Assembly: GCF_023061285.1 (NCBI RefSeq)
Contig: NZ_JAKGAM010000016.1
Location: 1-64,000 of the forward strand
Reading direction: 5' to 3'
Length of the DNA: 64,000 bases
From: Chromohalobacter nigrandesensis
Lineage (GTDB): Bacteria > Pseudomonadota > Gammaproteobacteria > Pseudomonadales > Halomonadaceae
The notes beneath the pieces are model-generated. The model was given only the letters and a program-made list of their open reading frames with translations, searched no databases and was not told the DNA's origin. Both the position numbers and the translations under genes were made by a program. This document shows, in pieces, positions 38,103-48,166 of this stretch. Position 1 is the first letter of the stretch; the number at the start of each line of letters is the position of its first letter.

Positions 38103-38131
38103 ATTCTAGGCAGCGCTTCGAGACCTGTCAA
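38103..38131 (-). promoter_or_regulatory. Strong sigma-70 promoter of metNIQ leader RNA
   Basis: On the minus strand TTGACA (38131-38126) and TAGAAT (38108-38103) are separated by exactly 17 bp. Transcription should start near 38096, a few bases before the riboswitch. Confidence 0.88.
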
Positions 38132-38285
38132 TGTTTCTAGATAAAGCGTTTGCATTCCAGGACTTGATTCAGAAAGATCGCCTGTTTTGGAGGCTTTTAA
38201 AGGTATAGGCACCTGGCGATGGGGTCCGATGGGGCATGGTAGTATGATGCCTGTCGAGCGTGACAGGATTGGTCAAGGAGTCGAG

Positions 38286-38900
38286 ATGTTTACCGGTATC
38301 GTGCAAGGCGTGGGGACGGTGGTGGCCGTAGAAGAGGAAACGCAGTTCCGGCGCCACATCGTGGCGTTTCCCGAGGGCTTGGTGGACGGGCTCGAAACCG
38401 GTGCTTCGGTGTCGCACAACGGATGCTGCCTGTCGGTGACACGCATCGAGGGTGATCGAGTGTCCTTCGATCTGATGCGTGAAACATTGCGCCTCACCAA
38501 TCTGGGCGTGTTGGGTGTCGGCGATCACGTCAATTTGGAGCGTGCCGCACGCATCGGTGACGAGATCGGCGGGCACACGATGTCCGGCCACGTCATCTGT
38601 CAAGCGGCGCTGGAAGAACTCGAAGAGGCACCGAACAATCGTCGCCTGTGGTTTGCATTGCCCGACGAGTATGCGCGGTTCTTGTTCGAAAAAGGCTATA
38701 TTGGCGTCGATGGCATCAGTTTGACGATCGGTGCGCTCGAAGGTGCGCGTTTCTGTGTCGATCTGATACCCGAGACATTGGCGCGGACAACGCTGGGTGA
38801 GCGCATGCTGGGTGATCGCGTCAATATTGAGATCGACCCGCAGACCCAGGCCATCGTCGAGACGGTCGAGCGGGTCATGGCGGCGCGTGGCAGGGTATAA
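38286..38900 (+). CDS. ribE: Riboflavin synthase alpha subunit
   Basis: Dismutates 6,7-dimethyl-8-ribityllumazine to riboflavin. The 204-residue protein consists of two homologous lumazine-binding halves: MFTGIVQGVGTVV with SHNGCCLSV, and HVICQAALEELE with GVDGISLTI. The ATG at 38286 has AAGGAG 7 bases upstream. No FMN riboswitch motif was seen in its leader. It is divergent from the metN leader. Confidence 0.94.
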   Translation: MFTGIVQGVGTVVAVEEETQFRRHIVAFPEGLVDGLETGASVSHNGCCLSVTRIEGDRVSFDLMRETLRLTNLGVLGVGDHVNLERAARIGDEIGGHTMSGHVICQAALEELEEAPNNRRLWFALPDEYARFLFEKGYIGVDGISLTIGALEGARFCVDLIPETLARTTLGERMLGDRVNIEIDPQTQAIVETVERVMAARGRV

Positions 38901-39023
38901 GATCGCACAGATATCGAGGATCTGACGCGCGCCCTCGATTCCTGGCGTTGCATTGGGTACCATTTGGAGCTTTGTCCGCTGCCCGTCGCGGCTAAGCCGC
39001 GTGCATTGCTGATGGAGCCTCAG

Positions 39024-39569
39024 ATGAGCATTTATGGCGATTATATAAAGTCGGTCATTCGCACCGTCCCCGATTGGCCCCAGCCGGGCGTCAATTTCCG
39101 CGATATCACACCGGTGCTGCAGAACAGCGCCGCTTTCCGCAAGCTCATCGATAGCTTCGTGCACCGTTATCAGGAGCTCAATCTGGATGCGATCGCCGCG
39201 ATCGATGCGCGCGGTTTCATCATCGGGGCACCGGTCGCCTATGAGCTCGGCTGCAGCTTCGTGCCGGTGCGCAAGAAGGGAAAGTTACCGTTCAAGACCA
39301 TCAGCGAAACCTATACGCTGGAATACGGTGAATCGACCGTCGAACTGCATTCCGATGCGTTTCGCGAAGGCGATCGTATCCTGGTGATGGATGATCTTAT
39401 CGCCACGGGTGGCACCATGCTGGCGGCGGCCTCGCTGATTCAGCGTAGCGGCGGACAGGTGGTCGAGACTGCCGCGATCATCGACCTTCCCGAACTCGGC
39501 GGTGCGCAGAAAGTCCGTGATGCCGGCCATGGCGTGTTCGCCGTTTGCACCTTTACCGAACACGAATGA
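39024..39569 (+). CDS. apt: Adenine phosphoribosyltransferase
   Basis: Salvages adenine to AMP with PRPP. The 181-residue protein has the PRPP-binding [12 protein letters not shown] and the adenine-loop pattern of PRTases ([18 protein letters not shown]). The ATG at 39024 has GGAG 6 bases upstream. It heads a same-strand row of base-salvage genes (apt, gpt, upp). Confidence 0.94.
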   Translation: MSIYGDYIKSVIRTVPDWPQPGVNFRDITPVLQNSAAFRKLIDSFVHRYQELNLDAIAAIDARGFIIGAPVAYELGCSFVPVRKKGKLPFKTISETYTLEYGESTVELHSDAFREGDRILVMDDLIATGGTMLAAASLIQRSGGQVVETAAIIDLPELGGAQKVRDAGHGVFAVCTFTEHE

Positions 39570-39633
39570 CGCGCGTGGGCGCGTGGCTATCGCGCGCCCT
39601 GTACCCCCTTATATTCCTCCGGGTGGTCTTCCC

Positions 39634-40122
39634 ATGAGTACCGATCGCTATCATCAGCAGTTCACCGTTTCCTGGGACCAGTTGCATCGCGATGTGCGTG
39701 TCCTGTGTCACCAGCTTGTCGAGCGAGACTTTAAAGGCATCGTCGCGATTACCCGCGGCGGCTTGATTCCCGCTGCGTTGATTGCGCGTGAACTCAATGT
39801 GCGCCTGATCGACACCGTGTGCATCAAGAGTTACGAGCACAAGGAGCAGGGCGGCCTGAACGTCATGAAAGGCGTCGATCATGATGGCGATGGCTGGTTG
39901 TTGGTCGACGACCTGGTCGATACCGGAAAGACCGCGCGGGCGGTACGCGAGATGCTACCCAAGGCGCATTTCGTGACTATCTATGCCAAGCCGGAAGGTC
40001 GTCCGTTGGTCGATCAGTACTTGACCGAAGTCGCGCAGGATTGCTGGATTCAGTTCCCCTGGGACATGGGCATTGCCTATGTCGAGCCACTGGTCGACCA
40101 AGTGCGTTCGCGCGATTCATGA
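39634..40122 (+). CDS. gpt: Xanthine-guanine phosphoribosyltransferase
   Basis: Salvages guanine and xanthine. The 162-residue protein has [19 protein letters not shown] and the PRPP loop [16 protein letters not shown], and a C-terminal WIQFPWDMG that is typical of Gpt. The start [20 protein letters not shown] fits the family N-terminus. Confidence 0.93.
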   Translation: MSTDRYHQQFTVSWDQLHRDVRVLCHQLVERDFKGIVAITRGGLIPAALIARELNVRLIDTVCIKSYEHKEQGGLNVMKGVDHDGDGWLLVDDLVDTGKTARAVREMLPKAHFVTIYAKPEGRPLVDQYLTEVAQDCWIQFPWDMGIAYVEPLVDQVRSRDS

Positions 40123-40159
40123 GCCCCATCGCCAAACGCAAGCATAAGGAAGATGCGTG

Positions 40160-40852
40160 ATGTCTCAAGTGTTGCCGGATAGCTGGCAGCGTCATCTGGG
40201 CCCGGAATTCGAGGCGCCTTATATGCAGGCACTTCGCGCGTTCCTGGCGCGCGAAAAAGCCGCGCGCAAGGTGATCTATCCGCATTCGGATCATTGGTTT
40301 CGTGCCTTCGAGTTGACGCCGCTGGATCAGGTTCGCGTCGTGATCCTGGGACAGGACCCGTATCACGGGCCACATCAGGCGCATGGGTTGTGCTTTTCGG
40401 TGCGCCCCGGCATCCCGGCGCCGCCTTCGTTGCAGAACATCTACAAGGAACTGGCGCAGGATGTGGGCACGACGCCGGTGTCGCACGGTTTTCTCGAGTC
40501 CTGGGCGCGTCAGGGTGTGTTGTTGCTCAATAGTGTATTGACCGTCGAGCAGGGCAATGCCGGCGCGCATCGGGGGCAGGGCTGGGAAGCCTTCACCGAC
40601 CGTGCCATTCAGGTGGTCAACGAGCAGTGCGATGGGGTGGTCTTCTTGCTGTGGGGCAGTTATGCCCAGAAGAAGGCATCGTTCGTCGACCGTCAGAAAC
40701 ACTTAGTGCTGCATGCGCCGCATCCCTCGCCCTTGTCGGCGCACCGTGGCTTCTTCGGTCAGCGTCACTTCTCTCAAGCCAATGCTTTTCTGGCTTCTCG
40801 GGGCCGAGAGGGCATCGACTGGCAATTGCCGGCACAGCCTGAGTTCATCTAG
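40160..40852 (+). CDS. ung: Uracil-DNA glycosylase
   Basis: Removes uracil from DNA in base excision repair. The 230-residue protein has the water-activating loop GQDPYHGP (Asp66) and the DNA-intercalation loop [14 protein letters not shown] at 40160 is preceded by a GTG codon in frame; either start is possible. Confidence 0.95.
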   Translation: MSQVLPDSWQRHLGPEFEAPYMQALRAFLAREKAARKVIYPHSDHWFRAFELTPLDQVRVVILGQDPYHGPHQAHGLCFSVRPGIPAPPSLQNIYKELAQDVGTTPVSHGFLESWARQGVLLLNSVLTVEQGNAGAHRGQGWEAFTDRAIQVVNEQCDGVVFLLWGSYAQKKASFVDRQKHLVLHAPHPSPLSAHRGFFGQRHFSQANAFLASRGREGIDWQLPAQPEFI

Positions 40853-40988
40853 TCCCCTTAACCCGCGTCCCCTGGCACGCTAGAATACGTGCAAATCCGA
40901 ACCGCTTCCCGGCCGCGTCCGTGACATACCCGCATGGCCGGCGTGGAGTGCGGTTCGGCTCGTCATCGCCGAAAGGATATCCCCCGCC

Positions 40989-41618
40989 ATGAGCGTTCAT
41001 TCCATCCAACATCCTCTGGTCAAGCACAAGCTGGGCCTGATGCGCGAAGCCGGTATCAGTACCAAGAGCTTCCGTGAGCTGGCCAGCGAAGTCGCCAAGT
41101 TATTGACCTATGAAGCGACGCAGGATCTCGAGACTCAGAAGACCGAGATTCCGGGGTGGAATGGCGGCTTGCTCGAAGTCGAACTGCTCAAGGGCAAGAA
41201 GGTCACTGTGGTTCCGATTCTGCGTGCCGGTCTGGGCATGCTCGATGCCGTTACCGATCTCATCCCCAGCGCCCGCGTCAGTGTGGTGGGGCTTTATCGC
41301 AACGAAGAGACGCTGGAGCCGGTGCCGTATTTCGAGAAGTTCGTCGGCGATCTCGATGAACGTATGGCGATCGTCATCGATCCCATGTTGGCCACGGGGG
41401 GGTCCATGGTAGCGACGTTGGACATGCTCAAAGCGCGTGGCTGCCCGCTGGTGAAAGTCATCGTCCTGGTCGCGGCGCCGGAGGGTATCGCCCGGGTGCA
41501 GGAGGCTTATCCCGAGGTGGAGATTTATACCGCGTCTGTCGATGAGCGCCTCGACGAAAACGGGTACATCGTCCCTGGCCTTGGCGATGCCGGTGACAAG
41601 ATATTTGGCACGCGTTAA
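40989..41618 (+). CDS. upp: Uracil phosphoribosyltransferase
   Basis: Salvages uracil to UMP. The 209-residue protein has [20 protein letters not shown], the PRPP loop [12 protein letters not shown] and the uracil-binding C-terminus ([16 protein letters not shown]). It is followed by a strong terminator and then by the uracil permease gene, as in many gammaproteobacteria. Confidence 0.95.
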   Translation: MSVHSIQHPLVKHKLGLMREAGISTKSFRELASEVAKLLTYEATQDLETQKTEIPGWNGGLLEVELLKGKKVTVVPILRAGLGMLDAVTDLIPSARVSVVGLYRNEETLEPVPYFEKFVGDLDERMAIVIDPMLATGGSMVATLDMLKARGCPLVKVIVLVAAPEGIARVQEAYPEVEIYTASVDERLDENGYIVPGLGDAGDKIFGTR

Positions 41619-41634
41619 ACGTTGCATACCCCGA

Positions 41635-41668
41635 AGCCCCTGACGTTTTGCACTCAGGGGCTTTTTTT
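41635..41668 (+). terminator. Terminator after upp
   Basis: A 9-bp stem (AGCCCCTGA / TCAGGGGCT) with a 10-base loop, followed by six to seven T. Confidence 0.9.
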
Positions 41669-41745
41669 GACCCCCGTCCTGGCATGCGGCATGTCGTGGG
41701 CGGTGCTTGAACGTACTGCTTTCATTGCTTTGGAGTTTTCTCGCC

Positions 41746-42993
41746 ATGTCGGATACCGAGCCTTCGTTTGCTCCCAACCCGCCAAGGTCGTCCTGGCCGC
41801 GCACGCTGATCACTGGCGCACAGATGTTGTTCGTGGCGTTCGGAGCCCTGGTGCTGGTGCCGCTTTTGACGGGGCTGGACCCGAGCGTGGCGTTATTCAC
41901 GGCGGGTATCGGTACGTTGATCTTTCAGTTCGTCACGCAACGCAGCATCCCGGTGTTCCTGGCATCATCGTTTGCTTTCATCGCCCCCATCCAAGGCTCG
42001 GTGGCCAGCTATGGCATCCCTGCCACGTTGGGCGGACTGTTCGTCGCGGGGCTCGTTTATGTGGTGATCTCGCAGATCGTGCGCATGAAAGGCACCGCCT
42101 GGTTGCATCGCTTGCTGCCGTCGGTGGTGGTGGGGCCCGTGATCATGGTTATCGGTCTCGCATTAGCGCCCGTCGCGGTGGACATGGCGACGGGCGAGAA
42201 TAGCGACATGGGATACGCTCAGGCCATCACGCTGTCGATGGTGAGCCTGCTGGTGACGCTGATATTGGCGGTCTTCGGGCGTGGCCTGATTCGCCTGATC
42301 CCGATCATGGGCGGTGTGGTCGTGGGCTATGCGCTGGGACTCGCGATGGGCGTGATCGACCTGACGCCGGTACACGACGCCGCCTGGCTGGCGTGGCCTG
42401 AATTCGTGGCGCCGACGTTCAGCATGGCGGCGATCCTGTTCATGATCCCGGTGGCCATCGCGCCGGTAATCGAACACATCGGCGATATGGTAGCAATCGG
42501 CTCGGTGACAGGGCGCAATTATCTTGAAAAGCCGGGATTGAAACGCACCTTGCTCGGAGACGGCTTGGCGACCTCCGTGGCGGCGCTTTTCGGGGGGCCA
42601 CCCAACACGACGTATTCGGAGGTCACCGGGGCGGTGACGCTGACCCGCAATTTCAATCCGGCGATCATGATCGTCGCGGCTTGTACCGCCATCCTGCTGG
42701 CGTTCGTCTCAAAGCTCGGTATGTTACTGCAGACCATTCCCACACCGGTGATGGGTGGCATCATGACGCTGTTGTTCGGTTCCATCGCGGTGGTAGGGAT
42801 GAACTCCCTGGTACGTGGCGGCCAGTCATTGACCGCGTCGCGTAACCTCGTGGTGGTGTCGTTGATCCTGGTCTTCGGGATTGGCGGCATGCAGCTCGGC
42901 AGCGGTGAATACGCCTTGCAGGGCGTAAGCCTTGCGGCCCTGGTAGGCATCGTCCTCAACTGGGTCTTGCCGCCGGCCGCCGAGCATGAATGA
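41746..42993 (+). CDS. uraA: Uracil/xanthine permease (NCS2 family), likely uracil
   Basis: An inner-membrane proton symporter of about 415 residues with 14 predicted helices. It shows the NCS2 pattern QMLFVAFGALVLVPLLTGLDPSVALFTAGIGT, the IEHIGDMVAIG region and the GGPPNTTYSEVTGAVTLTRN loop typical of uracil permeases. Its position after upp supports uracil as the substrate. The ATG at 41746 has GGAG 10 bases upstream; an upstream in-frame start is less likely. Confidence 0.9.
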   Translation: MSDTEPSFAPNPPRSSWPRTLITGAQMLFVAFGALVLVPLLTGLDPSVALFTAGIGTLIFQFVTQRSIPVFLASSFAFIAPIQGSVASYGIPATLGGLFVAGLVYVVISQIVRMKGTAWLHRLLPSVVVGPVIMVIGLALAPVAVDMATGENSDMGYAQAITLSMVSLLVTLILAVFGRGLIRLIPIMGGVVVGYALGLAMGVIDLTPVHDAAWLAWPEFVAPTFSMAAILFMIPVAIAPVIEHIGDMVAIGSVTGRNYLEKPGLKRTLLGDGLATSVAALFGGPPNTTYSEVTGAVTLTRNFNPAIMIVAACTAILLAFVSKLGMLLQTIPTPVMGGIMTLLFGSIAVVGMNSLVRGGQSLTASRNLVVVSLILVFGIGGMQLGSGEYALQGVSLAALVGIVLNWVLPPAAEHE

Positions 42994-42996
42994 CGC

Positions 42997-43584
42997 CTAG
43001 CGGCGATGGTGCGTGCTGGCGCCGCCCTCGGAGAAGCCTGGCGGCGTGTTGGCGCTGACGATGACGCAGTCCGTGTCGCTGGGGTTGCGAAAGCGGTGCG
43101 GCAGGTGTGAGTCGAAATAGTAGGCGTCGCCCGCGTGAAGGTATTGGGTCTCGCCGTTGATGGTGAGCTCGATGGTGCCGGTAACGACGACACCGCCTTC
43201 CTCACCCTCGTGTTCGAGCATTTCTCCGCCGGTATCGGCGCCGGGTGGGTAATGCTCGTGGATGATCGACATGCTGCGGCTGGGGTGGCGTGCGGCGACC
43301 AGGCGCCAGGAAAGGTTGCCATCGCCGATTTCCGTCAATTCCTCGGCTCGGTAGAAGACCTTTTCCAGGGGGCTTGTTTCCTCGCCGGCGAAGAATTCGC
43401 TGATCGAGACCGGCATGGCGTCGAGGATCTTCTTCAGCGAACTTACCGAAGGACTCACGCTATTCTGCTCGATGAGCGAAATGGTGCTGTTGGTCACGCC
43501 GGCACGCTTCGCCAGCTCGCGTTGCGATAAGTCGCGCAGCGTGCGCAATTGCTTGAGACGTGCGCCGACGTCGAATCCGCTCAT
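42997..43584 (-). CDS. XRE-cupin transcriptional regulator (PuuR-like)
   Basis: A 195-residue regulator with an N-terminal helix-turn-helix (LSQRELAKRAGVTNSTISLIEQN, 18-40) and a C-terminal cupin (TGGEMLEHEGEEGGVVVTGTIEL and DAYYFDSHLPHRFRN). Proteins of this form often respond to polyamines or amino acids. It converges with uraA and has AAAGGA upstream of its ATG. The ligand and targets cannot be read from the sequence. Confidence 0.85.
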   Translation of the reverse strand: MSGFDVGARLKQLRTLRDLSQRELAKRAGVTNSTISLIEQNSVSPSVSSLKKILDAMPVSISEFFAGEETSPLEKVFYRAEELTEIGDGNLSWRLVAARHPSRSMSIIHEHYPPGADTGGEMLEHEGEEGGVVVTGTIELTINGETQYLHAGDAYYFDSHLPHRFRNPSDTDCVIVSANTPPGFSEGGASTHHRR

Positions 43585-43642
43585 GGATGATCCTTTGTGA
43601 TGAGACGTTATCGCGCCATGATAGCGTCTCGGCGCGGCAATC

Positions 43643-45739
43643 TTAACCGCCGCGTGAGGAAGGTGCGGTCATGTCGCTGAGCGACGCGATCAGTTTGCGC
43701 GTGGTAGCTTCCTCGGCGCCGCTGGGAAATGCCCGGGAGGGCAGCCAGACGTGGAAGATCGTGCCGCGACCGCGTGCCGAGACGACCCACATCTCACCGC
43801 CGCTGCGGCGTACGATGCCAGCGCTGATGGCTAACCCGAGCCCGGAGCCCGCTTCGCGCGTGGTGAAGAACGGATCGAAAATCCGATCACGTAGTTCGGG
43901 CGGAATGCCTGGCCCTTGGTCGGCGACGCGAATTTCAACGCCATCGAGGCAGCCTTGCTCTGGGACCTCGCGCACGGCGTCGCGTGTCGCCAGATGAATG
44001 CTCATCGGTGAGGTGCTGGCCTGAGTGGCATTGAGCAGCACGTTGATCAGCACCTGCTGCAACTGACCGCGGTGGCACTCGGCGCGCCGGGTGGCGTGCA
44101 GCGAACTGACCAGGCGGTGGCCATGCTTGTCGAGCGCGTGTCGGATCAAGAGTTCGGTGCCGGCGGCGATGGTGTTGATGTCTTCGGAGACGAAGGCGGG
44201 CTCATGACCACCCGCTCGGGAATACTGCAGCAGGTTGTCGATCAGCGCACGGATACGCTCGACCTGGGCGATGATGGTGTCGATTTCGTCGCGTACGGGG
44301 TCTGCATCGGAGCCGAGGCTATCGGCCAGCACCTCCACATGGCCGAGGATCACGGCGGCGGGATTGTTGATTTCATGCGCGATCCCGGCGGTCATCTCTC
44401 CCAGGGCGGCGAGCTTTTCCTGGGTCATCAGGCTGGCGCGAGCCTGCTTGAGCAAGGCCACGTGTTCCTCGAGCGCACGCGTTTTCTCGGTCAGTGACTG
44501 GGTGCGTGTTTCGACGCGTCGTTCGAGGGTCTGGGCGGCACGTTGCAGTTCGTTCTGATGGGCATCCAGACGATCGAGCATGGCATCGAATTCATGCGCC
44601 AGCTCGGCCAGTTCGTCCTGGCTATCCAGATGGCCGATGCGCAGGTGTCGGCCCTCGCGAATGCCATGTATGACGCGATGCATGCGTCGCACCGGGCTGG
44701 CGAGTGCGTCGACGCCGCGAATCACCATCAAGCCCGAGATCAGTATGATGACGAGTAACACGGCGCCGATCTGCAGTAGTGTGTCTCGGTAGAGGGCCTC
44801 ATAGGGTGCCAGGGGGAAACCGGCGTAGATCATGCCGATACGCTGGCCGGTCAGTGACTCGAGCGGGGCATAGGCGGCGACGTACCAACTACTGACCACG
44901 AAGGCGTTGTCGATGAAACGCTCGCCGCTTCCCAGAACCTGACGACTCACGGGCTCGGAGACACGTGTACCGAGGGCGCGCTCGCCGTTGGCCAGGCGCA
45001 CATTGGTGGCGATGCGTACGTCATCGAGAAACAAGGTGACGCTGCCGGTGCTGCCTTGGGGAAGCGTGCCGGGCCCATAAACCAGATCACGAATATCATC
45101 CACAGTGTCGGCAGCGCCGTTGAGTAAACGTCCGCCATCCAGGAGCAGGCGCAGGTTGCCTTGTTCATCATGGATGGGGTAAAGAGTGCGTATTACCATG
45201 CCGCGTGTCTCGCGTTGGCGATCGCTGGGGGCTGCCTGCGGTGTGTCACGCAGTGGCAGGCGTGCACGTTGGGCAAGTTCGGGGGTCAGCGTTTCGAGAC
45301 GCGATGCATCGAGCACATCCAGCCCGGACACGCCTTGTTCGTCGCTTGGCGATTGCAATCGTCGTTGTAGCTCGGGAGGGTCGTCGAGCGAAGCGAGCGG
45401 TACCACGCGCAACCAATCCAGTTGTATTGCGTGTTGGGTTTCGTCGAGCAGTGCGTCGAGGGATTGCGAGCCTTTGCCATGCAGTGCCGAGGTCAGCGCC
45501 TGGCTGTTGGCCAATTCCTCGAGTCGCGCTTGTTGTTGCTGGCTCACGCCCTCCAGCACGCGTGAAGCGACGGCCAGGTCAGCGCGCACCTTCATGTACA
45601 GCTGGCGGTCGTTGTACGTCGAAGTCCAATACGCAGTCAGCCCTGTCAAGGCGAGGATCAGCAAGGCCAACGGCGCGAAGGCAAGCCACAACAGTCGGCG
45701 TCGGATCGAGGCGCGCAACCAGCGGCGTAAGCCTTTCAT
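43643..45739 (-). CDS. Membrane sensor histidine kinase
   Basis: A 698-residue kinase. The N-terminus has a membrane helix (about 16-38), then a ~290-residue extracytoplasmic Cache-like sensor domain, a second helix near 335-355 ([20 protein letters not shown]), a HAMP domain, a coiled coil, HisKA with the phospho-acceptor His455 in GIAHEINNP, and HATPase ([30 protein letters not shown] in part). It is translationally coupled (ATGA) to the NtrC-type regulator gene upstream. The divergent tupABC operon suggests that it senses oxyanions or a related signal, but the ligand is unknown. Confidence 0.9.
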   Translation of the reverse strand: MKGLRRWLRASIRRRLLWLAFAPLALLILALTGLTAYWTSTYNDRQLYMKVRADLAVASRVLEGVSQQQQARLEELANSQALTSALHGKGSQSLDALLDETQHAIQLDWLRVVPLASLDDPPELQRRLQSPSDEQGVSGLDVLDASRLETLTPELAQRARLPLRDTPQAAPSDRQRETRGMVIRTLYPIHDEQGNLRLLLDGGRLLNGAADTVDDIRDLVYGPGTLPQGSTGSVTLFLDDVRIATNVRLANGERALGTRVSEPVSRQVLGSGERFIDNAFVVSSWYVAAYAPLESLTGQRIGMIYAGFPLAPYEALYRDTLLQIGAVLLVIILISGLMVIRGVDALASPVRRMHRVIHGIREGRHLRIGHLDSQDELAELAHEFDAMLDRLDAHQNELQRAAQTLERRVETRTQSLTEKTRALEEHVALLKQARASLMTQEKLAALGEMTAGIAHEINNPAAVILGHVEVLADSLGSDADPVRDEIDTIIAQVERIRALIDNLLQYSRAGGHEPAFVSEDINTIAAGTELLIRHALDKHGHRLVSSLHATRRAECHRGQLQQVLINVLLNATQASTSPMSIHLATRDAVREVPEQGCLDGVEIRVADQGPGIPPELRDRIFDPFFTTREAGSGLGLAISAGIVRRSGGEMWVVSARGRGTIFHVWLPSRAFPSGAEEATTRKLIASLSDMTAPSSRGG

Positions 45740-47097
45740 GTTTTCAGGTCTTGCCAGGCGTTGAGCTTACGATCGAGTGTCTTGCGCGACACGCCCAGCA
45801 CGCGGGCGGCGCTGGATTTGTTATGACCGTGGGCTTCGAGCACACCCAATATATGCGTGCGCTCGACGGTTTCCAGTGGCCAGTCGCTGGGGTAGCCATT
45901 TGCGGCAGCGGTAGCGGGCGCAGCAGTCGCTTCGTCGAGCATGTCGCTGGGAAGCTGGCCGAGCAGAATGCAGCGCTCGATGAAGTTCTTGAGCTCGCGG
46001 ATGTTGCCTGGCCAAGCGTAATGCATCAGGCGCTCGAGATCGGCATGTTGCCATGGTAGGGCGGCGAGCCCCAGATCGCGAGATAGCTGGCGAGAAAAAT
46101 GGTGGGCCAGGGCAGGAATGTCTTCAGGGTGTTCGCGTAATGCGGGGAGCGTCAAGGTGAGGACATTGAGGCGAAAATAGAGATCTTCGCGGAAACGTCC
46201 CTCGCTGACTTCGTGCTGTAGGTTGCGGTGGGTGGCGGCCAGGATACGTACATCCACGGGCTGCTCTTGCTCGCTACCCACCGGGCGAATGCGTTTGCTT
46301 TCGAGCACGCGCAGCAGTTTGGCCTGCATTGCCAGCGGCATCTCGGCGATTTCATCGAGGAACAGCGTCCCTCCATCGGCGTAGGTGAACAGCCCTTCGC
46401 GAGTCTTGACCGCGCCGGTGAAGGCGCCCTTGACGTGACCGAAGAGTTCCGATTCCAGCAGATCGCCGGCGATGGCGCCACAGTTGAGAGGAACGAAGGC
46501 GCCGAAGCGTCCTGATAGGCGATGTAGATCGCGCGCCACGAGTTCTTTGCCGGTGCCTGATTCGCCATGGATCAAGACTGCTGAAGGGGTCGGTGCGACG
46601 CGTTCGATGATCGTTCTGACCTGGGCCATGGCGTGGCTGTCTCCGATCATGCTCTCGTCGGGGTGATGCAGGCGCTGGGTCTCGCGCTTGAGCACGAAGT
46701 TCTCGCGCGCCAGGCGACGTTGGGCGAGACAACGGTCGACGGCGCTTTGCAACTGCTCGAGACGAAATGGCTTGATGATGAAGTCGCTGGCCCCGGCACG
46801 TAGTGCCTGGACCGCCATGTCGAGATCGGCGTAGGCGGTCATGAAGATGATATCACTGCGCCGTTCGGGGCCGAGCGCTTCGTGCCATTCGATACCCGAG
46901 CGGTCGGGAAGCCGGATGTCGACCAGTAGCAGATCGAAGTGCAACCGCTGACGCAAGGCTTCCGCAGCATTAAGTGAGTCGGCGACCTCGACCAGCGCGA
47001 AGCGCGATGCCAGGGCCTTGGCAAGATAGCTGCGCATGCCGGGTTCGTCATCGACGATCAGCACGGAGGCGGTCGGCAGTTCGGTGGATGCGGTCAT
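45736..47097 (-). CDS. NtrC-family sigma-54-dependent response regulator
   Basis: A 453-residue regulator with receiver domain (phospho-acceptor Asp60 in LLLVDIRLP), AAA+ sigma-54 activation domain (Walker A GESGTGKE 178-185, GAFTGA 224-229) and a Fis-type helix-turn-helix at the end. The GAFTGA motif means it activates sigma-54 promoters. It is first in the operon with the kinase. The perfect palindrome 20 bp before its start and a -24/-12 promoter in front of tupA make the tungstate operon the likely target. Confidence 0.93.
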   Translation of the reverse strand: MTASTELPTASVLIVDDEPGMRSYLAKALASRFALVEVADSLNAAEALRQRLHFDLLLVDIRLPDRSGIEWHEALGPERRSDIIFMTAYADLDMAVQALRAGASDFIIKPFRLEQLQSAVDRCLAQRRLARENFVLKRETQRLHHPDESMIGDSHAMAQVRTIIERVAPTPSAVLIHGESGTGKELVARDLHRLSGRFGAFVPLNCGAIAGDLLESELFGHVKGAFTGAVKTREGLFTYADGGTLFLDEIAEMPLAMQAKLLRVLESKRIRPVGSEQEQPVDVRILAATHRNLQHEVSEGRFREDLYFRLNVLTLTLPALREHPEDIPALAHHFSRQLSRDLGLAALPWQHADLERLMHYAWPGNIRELKNFIERCILLGQLPSDMLDEATAAPATAAANGYPSDWPLETVERTHILGVLEAHGHNKSSAARVLGVSRKTLDRKLNAWQDLKT

Positions 47098-47116
47098 GAG
47101 TGACGTTCCCTGCGTA

Positions 47117-47135
47117 GCGGGACATAGTGTCCCGC
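47117..47135. promoter_or_regulatory. Perfect palindromic operator between regulator and tupA
   Basis: GCGGGACA and TGTCCCGC form an 8-bp perfect inverted repeat with a 3-base centre. It lies 20 bp before the regulator start and about 107 bp before the sigma-54-like promoter of tupA, the usual position of an enhancer for an NtrC-type activator. Binding could also repress the regulator's own gene. Confidence 0.65.
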
Positions 47136-47240
47136 CATTGGGTCAATTTGTTACATTCGTTGCGCACCTAGATTATTTTCATGGTAAAAGGCGCGATGCA
47201 ATCCGGCAATTGTCACCGTTTTTGGCCGCGCGGTCACGTC

Positions 47241-47256
47241 AGGCATGCCAATTGCA
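47241..47256 (+). promoter_or_regulatory. Sigma-54 (-24/-12) promoter of tupA
   Basis: AGGCATGCCAATTGCA contains GG and GC exactly 10 bases apart, with GGCA and TTGCA of the consensus intact. Transcription would start near 47267, about 36 bp before tupA. Confidence 0.7.
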
Positions 47257-47302
47257 AGAAGAGCCGGGTACGTCCATGACTCGACAATAATGAGGGGTTC
47301 CC

Positions 47303-48151
47303 ATGTTGACACGCCGTCTCTCGTTGTTCGCCACCCTGGCGCTATCGTTGCTGTTGGTATCCGGGGCGCAGGCGGCCGATATCGTCCGTTTGGCGACCAC
47401 CACCAGTACTTATAATTCTGGGTTGCTCGACTACCTGTTGCCCAAGTTCGAAGAAGATCATCCCTACCAGATTCAAGTTATCCCCGTGGGCACCGGCAAA
47501 GCACTACGCCTGGGGCGCGACGGTGATGTCGACCTGGTGTTGACGCATGCGCCCGCTGCGGAGAAAGCCTTCGTGGACGCTGATTACGGCGTCGAACCGC
47601 ATGGCGTGATGTACAACGATTTCGTGATCGTGGGGCCGTCCGGCGATCCTGCCGCGATCGATGGCGGTGAGGATGCCACCAATGCGTTTGCCACGCTGGC
47701 CGATGAAGGTGCGACGTTCATTTCACGCGGTGATGACTCCGGCACCGACAAGAAAGAGAAACATCTCTGGGAAGAGGCGGATGTAACGCCTGATTTCAAG
47801 GGCTTTCGCGCTGCGGGGCAAGGAATGGGGGAAGTGCTGAAAATGGCCAGCGAACTGCAAGGCTATACACTGACAGATCGCGGTACCTGGCTGGCAATGA
47901 AAGATAAGCTCGATCTCGAGATCATGGTCGAAGGCGATACGGCGTTGTTCAATCCGTATCAGGTCATCCTGGTTAATCCTCAACGCTATGACGGCCTCAA
48001 TACCCAGGGCGCGCAGGCCTTGGCCGAGTGGCTGATTTCCGATGAAGGGCAAGACCTGATCGACGCTTTCCGGCTCAAAGGCAAGGCGTTGTTCCATGCC
48101 AGCGCCGGCGAGAAGATCGATCCTACGAGCGCCGTCCATGAAAGCGACTGA
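47303..48151 (+). CDS. tupA: Tungstate-binding periplasmic protein TupA
   Basis: Substrate-binding protein of 282 residues for tungstate (perhaps also molybdate). A signal peptide ends near GAQA, and the mature start has RLATTTSTYNSGLL, the TTTS motif of TupA oxyanion binding. The C-terminal half continues with ISRGDDSGTDKKE and TLTDRGTWLAMKDK, both typical. It heads tupABC and is followed by the molybdenum cofactor genes, so the metal probably serves molybdo- or tungsto-enzymes. Confidence 0.92.
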   Translation: MLTRRLSLFATLALSLLLVSGAQAADIVRLATTTSTYNSGLLDYLLPKFEEDHPYQIQVIPVGTGKALRLGRDGDVDLVLTHAPAAEKAFVDADYGVEPHGVMYNDFVIVGPSGDPAAIDGGEDATNAFATLADEGATFISRGDDSGTDKKEKHLWEEADVTPDFKGFRAAGQGMGEVLKMASELQGYTLTDRGTWLAMKDKLDLEIMVEGDTALFNPYQVILVNPQRYDGLNTQGAQALAEWLISDEGQDLIDAFRLKGKALFHASAGEKIDPTSAVHESD

Positions 48152-48166
48152 CGTGCGGAGGCTTCG

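Noticed and set aside
38140-38285. FMN riboswitch before ribE
   Set aside because: The ~150 bases have none of the conserved FMN element stems; the promoter and RNA element in this region face the other way.
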